Of a DNA stretch of 64,000 bases, positions 1 to 11,136 are shown one piece after another. How positions within the stretch are numbered: position 1 is the first letter of the stretch; each line of letters opens with the position of its first letter. The position numbers and the translations under genes were made by a program. The DNA is from Lepisosteus oculatus. Taxonomy: Eukaryota; Chordata; Actinopteri; Semionotiformes; Lepisosteidae. The notes beneath the pieces are model-generated. The model had not been told where the DNA came from and ran no database searches. It was given only the letters and a program-made list of their open reading frames with translations. The stretch covers positions 75,391,722-75,455,721 of the forward strand of contig NC_090696.1 in the NCBI RefSeq assembly GCF_040954835.1, in the 5' to 3' direction.

Positions 1-1760
1 GACAATATCACGCTGTTTTCTGTGAATGTTGTTGTACAGTCATGGATCTTTTTCAAGAGGACTAACTGAGATTCAGTTTTTAATGAAGTGCTGTAGTTAA
101 CCAGTTTCTCTGTTCCCAGCCATGTTTGATCTGCTTTGGGCTCTTAAATTTGTATTTTGAGTCCCACTGAATAATAAACTCCAGATTTATCATTTTGCTT
201 TGCTTACATCTTCTGTCCCTTTGTAAAGGTGGATTTAGAGCTGAAATGCAAAGGTTGCTCTCCACCTGCTGGACACTGGACTTGGACAATCCTCTTGTTT
301 CACACCTGAAGCCGTGACCCATCTTAGATCTTCCCTTAAACTTGGTTTGGGACTTTTCTGCTGTTTGGGTTTTCTGTAATAAAAAACAACTTGCCTCTGG
401 ACTGTTATCCAACACACCTATTGTCAGACCATCAGGGTTTAGCATCATTGAATAGTTGTACTTAAAATGGGATTGAAAACAAAATTCTTCTCTTACGTTA
501 ATAATGCCTTGCCTTTGCTCAGAAATAGGTCTGATAAATCTGCTTCTGTTTCATTCTAAATAAAAAGGTGGTTGTTGTAGAATATTAAAGCAATTGTCTA
601 AAAACTATGTTCACCAGCCTAGGTTGTCAAAAATAGACTAATGTATGCACACACAGACCCAAACTTCCCGACTAAAGGTTGCAACTTGCAAGATGTTTCA
701 AAAGGAATTTGTTTTAAAAATGGTAAAACTGTGAAATTTAATTGCAAGTATGGGTGTACTGCATTTTAACAAAACATAATAATGTAAAACTAAAATTGTA
801 TTGCATATGTTGAAATAGTTTGTTTTAGTAGAGAAACAACAATGCTAATACTTTCTCAGTGAGTTTGTGAAACATTTCCATATTGGTAAACCCTTTATAG
901 GTTTTTTTTTTCCTGTCGGGCATTACAGATTTTTTTTTTTAATGAATTCTAAATTAGAAACTTGAAATGAGGCTTTGTGCTGTCAGACAAGCTTAATAAA
1001 ATGACAATGATTGACCACATCAGTGATTCTTTAAAATGGAACGTAGGAAAAGTTTTAATTGCTGTCAGTATCGGAGTTCGTTAAACCTGCTGAGGCCAGA
1101 AGTGCAGTGAGTCAGAACCTGCACTTTGTGAATTTTTCCACTTTCAAGACCCAGACAGCACTGCACTTCTGTTTCTGTCTGAAATCTGTTTGCGCCATTG
1201 TTATGTTTTCATTATTCTTCAATCAATGTGAAAGCATAATCAAAATCTGAGAGCCAGCTCGGAGAAAGAGGTCTTTTCTGAGGATGAATTTAACGGTTGC
1301 ACTTCGTGTACCACTTCAAAATGTTGTTTTTTGTTTTCCTTTGAAAGTCAGAAGGGAGTACTGCAGCCGAGCCTGCCTTGTATAAACACGTTTGCACTGA
1401 ATTGCCTGGTTCCTGGTAGCTGTAAAGCCCATCCAGAAGGATGCTCTGTTTATACTGTATAATATTTCATATGAAATAATGACAGTCCATGAAATGTCTT
1501 CCCTTAACATTACTGATTTCTAACAGCGTACTATAACATTGTTTTTAATTGTGACAGTGTATCATACTGTAAATGATGTTTATCTGTCATGCTTAGTATA
1601 ATAACTTAAGAGAAATGAGGGATTTTTTTTGTAATGTCTATAATATTTGAAAGTCCCTTTTGTGTAGTAATATGGTGTTTACTGTTGTAGTGTATGTGAT
1701 ATACCCTTTGGGGATTGTGTTAACTTTTTAAGACAATAAAATAACGTTTGGTTATATCTT
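1..1760 (+). other. Probable 3' UTR of a plus-strand gene (STOX2 by synteny)
   Basis: AT-rich sequence with no convincing coding exon on either strand, ending in a canonical AATAAA at 1735-1740 followed by GT-rich sequence. It looks like the end of a long 3' UTR. In human 4q35.1 the gene on this side of ENPP6 is STOX2, transcribed towards ENPP6 and carrying a long 3' UTR, so STOX2 is the natural candidate. That assignment rests on synteny alone, because no STOX2 coding sequence lies in the window. Confidence 0.4.
1735..1740 (+). terminator. Candidate poly(A) signal
   Basis: AATAAA on the plus strand, followed within about 40 bases by T/GT-rich sequence such as a downstream element would provide. 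It is the likely 3' end of the transcript occupying 1-1760. Confidence 0.45.
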
Positions 1761-2103
1761 TTGAATGGATTGGTTAATTTGTAGTCTCAGAAATGGCGAA
1801 TAATCAGGAATAGGAATGGTCGTCTTCTTCTGTCATCAGGGATGTTTTCCTGCCTTGGGCTCTGTGACTGCGAGACAGGTTTGGAATTCCTAACCTCAGC
1901 CAGGTTTAAGATGCTTTCTGCTAACGGATGGATGAAAACGAAGATGCCTAAACACATGAAAACTATAAATCTGTATTCAGTTCATACACTGCTTCCACTG
2001 TTAAAACCTCAAGTATGTACAGTATTGGTTATGTTCAAGATTCGATAACTGATGAAGGAACCTCATTTAATATTTTTTTTATGTAGTTGTCCATTTCATT
2101 AAT

Positions 2104-2199
2104 TTGTACAGTAAAGGAACAAGTAATAGGTTTATTCCATGCTGAATAGAGAAGAAAAACAACACAACGTTTCAGCCATGGAGCCTTCTTCAGTTTGTA
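2104..2199 (-). repeat. Penelope-like tail fragment, hammerhead-like core
   Basis: Read on the minus strand this begins CTGAAGAAGGCTCCATGGCT, continues GAAACGTTGTG, and runs through a pyrimidine tract to an AATAAAC-type end. It is the same sequence as both arms of the inverted element at 23738-23961. The order CTGANGA, short GGC stem, GAAAC is that of a hammerhead ribozyme core. Such cores are known in the terminal repeats of Penelope-like retroelements. The class assignment is inferred from memory of these motifs. Confidence 0.5.
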
Positions 2200-3194
2200 C
2201 CCATTTAGTTTATACAGCTGGGCACGTTACTGAAGCAATCTTGATGAAGTACCTTGCTCACGTGTACAACAGCAGTACCCTGCGTGGGAATAGAACCTAC
2301 CACCACCTAGTTATGATCCCAGAGCCCTAAACACTACTTAACATTTGTTTTCTTCAGCTGTTGAACCAGAAAACATCTGCTGCATATCTGTTTTCCAATC
2401 CAGAAAACAAAGGATGAGGTCAATTTAAAGCAACATTTGTCTTATTACTCAGCATAAAGAGAATAAATGTGTGCACAGCTGTTTAACCAACTTGAGAGTG
2501 CTTTTTACTCTTTCCATGCATTTTGTAGCATGCAAATTAATCATCATCTATTATAATCACCCTTTTGCAATTTGCATTGACTCATTTTACTTATGAGATG
2601 CAACTTGCACAATTTTTCTTGTTTTGCAAACAAAAGATTGCAGGTGTTAATTAAATCAAAAGGTTAAGATAATGTTTTTACTTTCCAGTATAAACAATAT
2701 TTTCACATGTGTATTGTGCACAATGTTGAGTTGTTTTTCTAAGGTTTAGTGTAACACTCAGTGCCTCAGAAGTCTGGTCTTTTTCTATATACTGTCATAC
2801 TGTACAAGAGAAATCAAGCTGTGGATGTAAGTGATGATGCATGTTAAATCGCGCATACTCTAAAACAACAAATATGATTAGGATTTTTTTAGTACTGAGA
2901 TACAAGAATCAGCTAGCTGGTCTAAAAGAAGTCCAACTTAAACAGTAGGAGTTACTGTATCTAACAAAATATGGGCGAGATGAATAAGTGATGCATCCAC
3001 TATAAAAGTGGACCTCAAGCGCAAAAAGGTGATGGGCTTGGTGCTGAATCCCACCTTTTATTTTCTTTATTACTTTCTGCCTGGCTCTTTAGGAAAATCC
3101 AGTTGGTTTACAGTAACTGACGCCTTAACACAGTTCGTTTAGATTGGACCGTGTGTACAGCACCGAGACCCAACCAAGCGAAGAAGATAGGAAA

Positions 3195-3640
3195 GGATAC
3201 AAACGAGAGGCAACTGTTTGGTCCATCTAGCCATTTAGGTAGCGTTAATGGTTTGTTGTTGTTTTTTTTTTATGTATCGGCTTCCACCACATGGATGGGC
3301 TACCTTGTTCCAGACTCCCACAACCCTTTGGGTAGAGAAGTGCCTCCTGTTCTCAGTACAAAATGCACTTCCACGTAGTTCCTTGTATCCCCTGGTTTGA
3401 TCATTCCGAAGAAACCTGCTGGGTTGACTTTGTAACCAAGGATTCTGAATACTTGTGTCGCAGTGTTCCCTATTGAGGAAAATATCGAGTATGTGTTGCT
3501 CCCTCTTCCCCACCTCTTGCAAGAGCATCCAGCGAACACCATGTCCCAGGCCTACAGCAGGCGTTTGATCGGAAACAGAGGAAATTGTAGGGTTACTTGC
3601 CAACTGCAAGAGATGGAAAGGCTGTTGGGCTTCGGTCCCT
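3195..3640 (+). repeat. Unclassified interspersed repeat, family R2
   Basis: Contains the phrases 'cggcttccaccacatgg', 'accttgttccagactccca' and 'gaagtgcctcctgttctcag'. These recur at about 59364-59570 (+) and, in reverse, at 29571-29845. Copies are well diverged, so the family is old. I could not assign it to a class. The minus-strand open frame of 144 codons across it is not a gene. Confidence 0.5.
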
Positions 3641-4245
3641 ACTGAAGCACTCGGGCTTAATGTGTGCACTACGGTTGGAAAAATAAATATTATATTGTGG
3701 TTTTTCTGAAAACTAGAAATCTTGTGGCTGGTAAATCATGCTTCAGTTATTTGTGAAGCACTCAAAAGAATCTAAGAATAAATTCTGCTGGAAAAGACAT
3801 GTCAAAACAATCAATACCCTGCTAAACCCTGATTTAAATCTGAAATGAGACCCACATCCTCCATGTGCAAATTTCAAACTCTTTGCTTGGAAAGATCCAG
3901 GAAACCTCGGGTGTGACAAAATCTATTACAGGAGTAAAGAATATTTTTAAGAATATATATACGGTAATGTTACCACTTCTTTGGACTGGGTTGCTCTGAG
4001 CCCAGATCCAAATTTATCTGAAGTCTGTGTGGACAGTTGACAGGGCTCAAGCCCAGAGATGGTGTGCATCGAGCTGTGCTGAACAGTTTCAACAAAGTGG
4101 GGTGTGTAGGTGAACCCTCCTTCTCTGTTTACTCTTGGTAAACCCGTGTGAGAAGATAGCAGTATGCTTGTCATTTTCTTAACCATATAATAGCGTATTT
4201 CAATTCTTAAATCCAAGATTTTTAGAAAAATTTATCTCACAACAA

Positions 4246-5055
4246 TTTATTTAACTTTTAAAAAAAGTATACATGGCAGTTTATCAAATGAGGGACTAAA
4301 GAATACACTTTACAAATGTAAGATCTGAAAGGCCACTCCTCGTTTTTATAGAATAATAAGGTGAAACCAGGACTAGCTCTTTAGGCACTGTGTCCAAAAC
4401 ACACAGATGGAACATACAGGAAACAAAAACATTTTAATAACCAGGGATAATATCCAATATCAGGTTGCAGCAGAAGATTCAAAACTGGCATCACAAAGCA
4501 AACTTTCACTCACTTGAAATCATTCACTTCTTATATTCATGTGTATACACCATCTACACCCACAAAATTATTGTGAAGCTTATTTGCTAATTGTCAAGAC
4601 CACAGACACTGGCTTGCCCAGACAAAGCCTTTTAAGATCTCAGAGTGAAAACATTTTTAAAACCTTTTAACCTATCCATTCAACCTAGAAAAATCAATTT
4701 TAACAGATATACACACCACAGCAACCCCTCAAAATAAAACATTTAAATGTTAAGGAATAAAAATGTAACTAGAGAACTTTAGGCCATACACAGAAATAAA
4801 AATCAATTCAAAAACTATTCATTTCAAAAGTGAATGTTTTTTAATGACTTTCTTTTTAATGCTTGAAAGGAATAGAGGAATTCAAAGGAATTATTAGTCC
4901 CTTAGACAATTTAGGATGATTGTAGCTTGTGCAAAGTAAATTTACTAAAATGCATGAATTGGATTAAATTTATATCCAGTAGTGCTGGGAAGAGAAAAGC
5001 CAAGAAGCCGGTGGATTAATCTGCCAGCTCAGTCACTCCTAACAAGCGCCCTGGT
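4246..5055 (-). other. Candidate 3' UTR of an unidentified minus-strand transcript
   Basis: AT-rich sequence directly downstream of the TGA at 5056-5058 on the minus strand, ending at a minus-strand AATAAA (plus 4246-4251). About 0.8 kb is a normal length for a vertebrate 3' UTR. It would be the untranslated part of the terminal exon described at 5056-5093. Confidence 0.3.
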
Positions 5056-5093
5056 TCAGAAACAGTAATAATCCTTCAGTTCTTCGTCGTCAG
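5056..5093 (-). CDS. Candidate terminal coding exon of an unidentified gene
   Basis: On the minus strand a good acceptor (ctgccgttttag) is followed by two bases and then codons for DDEELKDYYCF and a TGA stop. The start phase needs one base from the preceding exon, and the exon at 6524-6670 supplies exactly that, giving an Ala codon across the junction. The acidic tail is protein-like but I do not recognise it. The downstream sequence looks like a 3' UTR with a poly(A) signal. Because the piece is so short, chance remains possible. Confidence 0.3.
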
Positions 5094-6523
5094 CTAAAAC
5101 GGCAGTGCCTGTCTACCAATCTTCCATCTCCCAGCTCAAAGCAAATCTACATGGATGAAACATGCTTTGATGTAAATATTCTGGTCGGAAATGAATGTAT
5201 TGTATAGCCTTGCTGAAGTTTGCCTTCAAGGTGTTAAGACAAAGGGGTGTGGCTCTCAGACATGACTGAGCTCAAAGCTACCTGAGACTCTGCGAGCCAG
5301 GTGGTGGGACGCCTATGCCTTGTGAACAGATGGAAGGGAGGAGACCTCTAGAGCCTAATCTGCAGCTTTGAACATGAACCTTTGATTCTTTTGAAACATC
5401 AGGAAAAGTTTAGTCATCAATACTAAGTCAGAAATTGCACACAATTTATTGAGTTGAGTGGAGTAAAAGTGAAGATTATGTGCTTCAAAGTTAAGAAATT
5501 AACCCATAACACCTTAGCTTTTGTTGCCTCAGAAATATTTGTCCTTTTAACCTTACCTATAGCTTGATAAAATACTTAACCCTTACTGGGCTGTACATTT
5601 TGTAGGGTTCTGGGTTTGTGACGAGACGTGTGTGGGTTCAGATCCCAGGTGAAACCTTGCCATTGTAACCTTAAGTAAGATACTTCACCCAAATGGGTGT
5701 AGTAAAAATAAAAAGCTGTATAATCCGATCCAAATGTAAGAGGGTTTTAGATAAGAGTGACAGCCAATTGAAAATGAATAATGCTGAGCAAGACAGTAAA
5801 ACAAGACAGTTAAATTGTTACTGCACAAAAGCAAGTTGTTAGTTTCAAAGAAATATTGGTGTCATTGTGTTTCTGAAATCCTGGGGCTGGTCTCTGTCAT
5901 GAGCAGGAACACTATCGAATTCAAGTAGGAACAAATGCAGCTTAAAAGCCAGGATTTTAAAAGCGAAAGGATGATTTTCTGCCATTGTGTTTCATTAACC
6001 ATCAGTTACAAAACCCTGTACTGTCCAGATATAGTCAAGCGGATCATTTTTTGATTTAGCTAGACACTAAAAGCACACAGGCATTTTAACATACTGTACC
6101 TCAAAAAAATTCATTAAATAGCTGAGTTATACATGATGGACTGGTGTTTCCTCTTGAGATATAAAATAAGACAGTCTCATCAGCCTATTTAATTAATAAG
6201 TTAGTTTCTCCGGTAGGTAAAAACATCACTCTTCAAATTATGTGTGGTCATTGAGGTTAACAGGCCAGCAGGGTTTGTACAGTCAATATCAGCAGCACAG
6301 GACTTCAAGAAGAAATCTTTCTCATAGCAGATTTCATACTGTAGTCATCATGGATCCTATTCAGTCCTCAGTCCTTGAAGAGGTGCACAAAGACACCAAA
6401 TACCAACCCAGTACGTCTTTGGAAGATGAGTGTAAACTGGAGCACTCACAGGAAAACCCATACGAACACAGTGAGACCATGCACTAATTGAAACAGTTAA
6501 ACATCTTTTTGTCCTATACTCAC

Positions 6524-6670
6524 CGGATCTGCCTTCAGGTTTCGCCTCACACCAGTCGAGCTCCTCTGACTCATCGCCCACCGTGCTGTTCATCTTTGGT
6601 CTCACTCCAGAGCTCCCGGCTCGCTCGCAGGAGAAACAGTTCCTACTGAAGGAGAGGCACCTTCTCTTGC
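6524..6670 (-). CDS. Candidate coding exon of an unidentified gene
   Basis: Minus-strand open segment ending at a perfect GTGAGT donor in phase 1. It encodes a Cys/Ser/Arg-rich start (KRRCLSFSRNCFSCERAGSS) followed by an acidic part (MNSTVGDESEELDWCEAKPE). Two acceptors are possible: attacag before 6670, in phase 1, and the pyrimidine-rich ctccttcag before 6645. An internal ATG (MNST) could make it a first coding exon. It joins in phase to 5056-5093. ENPP6 exon 7 also ends in phase 1, so an alternative 3' end of ENPP6 is formally possible. No family is recognised. Confidence 0.3.
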
Positions 6671-6789
6671 CTGTAATCCACACCACAGGCCACTGGTGAC
6701 GTGACCCGGGCCGGAACGAGAGTGCTTCTGGATCTTAGAGCTGAAACAGCACTCTCAGCAAGCGCCTTCGTGGTTGAGACACTCAGAAG

Positions 6790-6972
6790 ACGTGTTCAAT
6801 CCTCCTGCACATGATTGAAAGAGAGCAACAAATCCATTTGCAGGCCATCTCAGCAATTCATGGCCTACATCAGCCCCTTACTTAGCATGACTGCACCAAT
6901 CAATTCCTTCCAGGTGCTGATGCTTTAAAGAGATTTAGAAAGAGCAAGCAGGACCACGATTGGACACCCCTG
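6790..6972. mobile_element. Short non-autonomous DNA element (MITE-like)
   Basis: The left end reads 'acgtgttcaatcctcctgca' and the right end, in reverse complement, 'aggggtgtccaatcgtggtc'. These are imperfect terminal inverted repeats that continue into matching 'gagagcaa'/'gctctttc' sequence. The interior has no coding capacity. The ends match the type seen at 17680-17964 and 46910-47180. Confidence 0.35.
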
Positions 6973-7050
6973 GTTTACAATACAAATAAATTCACCACTA
7001 CCTCACCCGAGAGAAAGAAGTATTGGAATGGCAGGTCACAATTCTCCTTA

Positions 7051-7165
7051 ATAATAGTAATAATACAAAATTCCTTACACTTATATAGCGCTTTTCTGGA
7101 TTCCATTCAAAGCGTTTTACAGGTCAAGGGGACTCCCCTCCACCACCTCCAATGTGCAGCCCCGC
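7051..7165 (-). mobile_element. DeuSINE 3'-end fragment (copy A)
   Basis: Contains the SINE tail 'cttatatagcgcttttctgg', 'aagcgttttacagg' and 'ctccaccacctccaatgtg', preceded by a degenerate ATT-type run. Only the 3' part of the element is present, consistent with 5' truncation during target-primed integration. It is more diverged than the other copies. Confidence 0.75.
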
Positions 7166-10100
7166 CTTACATGCGGGCGTGTGTTAACCCTAAATTTCTA
7201 AAAGGGTCAATTGATCTCTTATGTCACCCACAGCTAAGGACTAGGGCAATGACAAAAACTGCCAGCATCCGTCCCGTATTGAGAATCGGCGCAGAATGAT
7301 TGCAGTGCACAGCGGAGAAAGAGAATAGATACCGCAATACTGATACATGCCCGCCAGGGGGAGCTCTAGGATAAGGGTGAGAAATGGTTTTTCGCAGTAA
7401 CAGCTGCAGAGCTGCGGTATCTGTGCTCCCAGCTCTTTCTGGGCCTTTGTATTCCTACATATAAAAATATACATGAGCTGTTTACCGAGTTTGTAAAGTA
7501 CTGCATTACAAAAATAACGCGCCCCTTGAGAGGCTTTTTAAAGACCATATCTGTGACCCTCACCAGAACTGACTAAAAGTGGATAGATTAAATAATATCC
7601 CACTCAAATACAGGAGCTAGCGGTGCACAGTGAGAGACAAAAGCTTGTTTTTTTAATGGAAATTGCAAAACTTTAAGAACAGGTGCGGTCAGGGCAGCAG
7701 CTTAGTTAGTGCTTAGTTCTGAAACTTTTCAGTTGTGGGTAGGGCACAGTGAGACATCCTCTCTCTGAAACAGTAATGCATGAAATGTAGGAGGAAAAAA
7801 TGTGAAATAATGCTCAAATCTTTTTCATACAGACACATTTATTGTGCCTGTTAAAAATTCTGATTAATACAGAATACAGGGTTGCTATTTTTCTCTTCCA
7901 TAATGGCAAACAAGGGAAAAATATATAGCCCTATTCTAACCTTTTTTTCCCATTTTAACACAACAAAAGTCTTGACATCTGGGGAAAAATGAAGACATCA
8001 TAACTTAGTAGAAGTCTTCTTTGGTTGCAAACTTTATCGATTTTAACGAGACATTTTGAAATAAAATAAAAGTAAAAAAGTTCAACATTATTTCTCATGG
8101 CCATAAATACAGCCCCACACACAAAAACCCATTTCAAGCTACGCTGCACGTAAATTCAAAACATCTACCGGTAATGCGTGGAACGAAGGACAATCTTTAG
8201 CCTAAAGTTTAGGCCTGTTTGTTTACGCAGTTCGAGCAACGAGCAAAAAACAAACAAAATCCCTGACAGTTTTGGGAATTTTATTAATGCCGGTCGGACC
8301 GATATTTTAGGTTTCAAAAAGAGGACGTCTGCTCACCATATTTAGGCATATATGTCTTCTAAGGATTGCACTCTATAAATACGAGCTTTTTATTGTATTT
8401 GAATACTCACGGTAACGCTACAAAGTATAGAAAATACAAGCTGGTAAATCTCATCTCCTACCTTAATTGCTTGCAGTAAGCAGCTCTAAACCGGGAAGTT
8501 CAAATGGCTGCAATTCCTCTTCTTCCCAGTAAACGGCAGCGCTGTAACATTTTCTGGACTGATCCTCACTGTGACTACAGCACTGTTTTTCGCTATTTCC
8601 CTACATGCTTTTCTCAGACAACCGGCCAAAAACTCATTGCTAGCAGTGCCTCCAACATCATCAAAAATCATCATCATTATAATAATTATATTACTGATCA
8701 ATCTAATAATAATAATGAATTTCAACTGCTCGTTGAATTCTTGCATACCTGGGACTTTTCCTTGCCCATTATTCATGGGGATCAAGTCACCTGAATTCAC
8801 ACGTTTTGGAAATCCAATCAAACGGAGAGCGGAATAATGTTTTTTAAAATTTAAAACAAGGCTCGTGTTGTCATCTCCACTGTTCCCACTCGAAATGCAA
8901 GCATGAGTGCTCATCACAGTCCTGCTTGGAAACAGAACCCCTCACGATACTGTGACTGTGTGGTAGTGTGTACAAAAGCTTTGCTGATAAACAATTCATT
9001 AAAGGTCCATGTGATTTAGTACACCAATTCCATCAGCACTGGTGATAAAGTCCAAATATAAAATATCAGCTTCCCAGAATTAATTTCTAAATAATTTACA
9101 ACATTTTCAATTGTGGGAGATTCCACAAACACAAGAGCACAAGTATTCCAGACCTTCTTCAACTTTTCTTTTTCAGATTCGTCCCAGCTAGAGGGTATTA
9201 GAGAACAGAGGGTTAGTGGCTTGTAGCAATTTTCACGGTCCCATTCAAGGTTTTCATTACATTCCCAAAGCGAAATGTTTTAACAGTGCCAGCGCACAAA
9301 GTTGTATTACTTTCACACAAGGCTGATGGTGGGGTAGGGAAATCAGTTTAAAACATGGGATACCCTGCAGTCATTCAAAGGATGGGGTAGTGGTTGTTGG
9401 CAACATCCAGTTTTTCACAACCAAAGAGGGGTATGTTCTGTAATGAACAAATGAACAAATAATGAATAATGAACAAAACTTGAGCCAGTGGATTAATCAT
9501 TCTGTAACCCATTCTTTTTTCACTCTGAAGGATATGTGCACATCTCATTACCCTCAGACTTACACAGCACAAACAACGCTCAGTCCGCATGTACTGTATG
9601 TGTGTGAACTTGTGCTTCTCTACACCACTGTACAAAAGGCGTTCTGCACTGTTCTGCTGCCTTTTAGCCTGCAGAAACAATTCTGTGGCAAACACTGACT
9701 GCAACTGTAGCCATTTTGGCAAACAGGTAGTCCCAACAGATGTATTTTGTAAGACAGAAGCATTTCAGCTTCAATATGACTGTGCACGGGGGACCACGTG
9801 TGAACTGAGCTGTTGAGAATGAGGTGCACTCAACATTTATTCAGCTACATTTGAGTGGTGTGATGAATTACAGTATTGCCAGCAAGACCTCATAGTGGCT
9901 GCTCTTGTGCAGCTGGCCAAGAGAAGTTGTGACAAAGGTTTTGAAGAGTGTTATTAACTGTTTAGACCCACAGACAATTTCAATCTTGTTATACATTATA
10001 CAGAGTGGCATTGAAATCACAATGAATATTAGAGCCAGGAGTATTTGTAACTATAGTAATGCCTCTCAGTATACACTCGATATAACTCGGACATGTGACT

Positions 10101-10586
10101 TTGTGTAAAATTCAGGCAAAGAGAGGAACAATTTCCTCTGATAAAGAGCCTGACAGGAGCCAGTGAAATTGAAACTATGCCATGGTACAGAAGGAGGAAA
10201 TTGAACAGACCTGCATTAAAATTACCATTGCTCTCGATTTTATGTGTTTTATTGAAATGAGTCAACAGTAAAACTACTTGGCAATATTACCTTGGCCATG
10301 AATGCATCCATTTCTAACCCACAGGGTGGTGAGCTTTTCTAGGTCAAAACTGTATGTAGAGTGAGGTACAGGAGAATTAGGAACACCGCACTTGGCTTGA
10401 TGACTACTTGGCATGACAAACAACAGATTGAAAAATACAGTAAGAGCCACCCTAAAAACAGGAAGCTTAGCATTCTGTACACACTACGCCATTACCATCT
10501 TCAGACGATGGACTCCAGTCGCATTTTCAGCCACATTATAACACCGACAAAAAATATAGGGAAAAGGCAACCACATGTTGTAAACA
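7166..10586. other. Intergenic region downstream of ENPP6
   Basis: No gene is supported. The sequence is AT-rich, with a short ATT/ATC-type run near 8660-8715. The open frames of 60 to 143 codons lack splice sites and domains, and several overlap on both strands. Confidence 0.5.
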
Positions 10587-10592
10587 TTTATT
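10587..10592 (-). terminator. Candidate ENPP6 poly(A) signal
   Basis: AATAAA on the minus strand (TTTATT on plus), about 340 bases downstream of the ENPP6 stop codon. It would give a compact 3' UTR. Other AATAAA-like hexamers lie further downstream, so the true end is uncertain. Confidence 0.4.
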
Positions 10593-10930
10593 ATATTTAG
10601 AAAATTGTTTCCATTATTTTAAATAAAAAAACATTCCGTTGAAGTAGTCGAAAGTGGAATCTCAGCTGCAGCAAAACAAGGATAACCGTCTTGCCACTGT
10701 GGTCATATTTAGCCACTTTTCCCCCCAATATACAGCAGCAGCTGGGGGTGATCGCCAACTGCTCGTCTAACATTAAAAATCTGCATCTCGCCCCTAAGAT
10801 TAAAAAGAAAAAACAATACGTCGAATAAAGTACCCGCGGTGTAAAATAAAAAAGGAAAAAAAATGCACGTTATGAAAAGTCACGCTGCGTGTGGGAAGTC
10901 CGCTTCGCGTTGAGGGGAACAAGGTCAGCG

Positions 10931-11136
10931 CTATGTCAGGAGGAGGAGAGACACGAGTGCCATCGCACAGCTGACGAGCAGAGAGAGCCGTGCCAAGCTG
11001 GCATCACTGCTGAGCATACACTGCACTCTGGACCAAGAGCCATTGTTTGGCAGAGCCTCGATCCCAAGGGCGCCACACATCAAATTGTAAACATCGACAG
11101 ATCTGATGGGGGCTGCTCTGAAGTTCTTTTTGAAAT
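10931..11136 (-). CDS. enpp6: ENPP6 coding exon 8 (terminal)
   Basis: Encodes [20 protein letters not shown], then [12 protein letters not shown], then the hydrophobic GPI-signal tail, ending in TAG at 10931-10933. The 3' UTR follows to the left. Confidence 0.94.

Larger units (their letters stand above)
1761..4240. other. Intergenic stretch with old repeats
   Basis: No gene is supported here. The stretch separates the presumed plus-strand 3' UTR from the 3' end of a minus-strand transcript. It holds one Penelope-like tail copy (about 2104-2199) and one copy of an unclassified repeat (about 3195-3640). The short open frames found here lack splice context and recognisable domains. Confidence 0.5.

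Noticed and set aside
3235-3669. 144-codon minus-strand frame
   Set aside because: It lies across a copy of interspersed repeat R2, with no domain.
8486-8917. 143-codon minus-strand frame
   Set aside because: Contains an Ile/Met run from an ATT-type microsatellite; no splice context.
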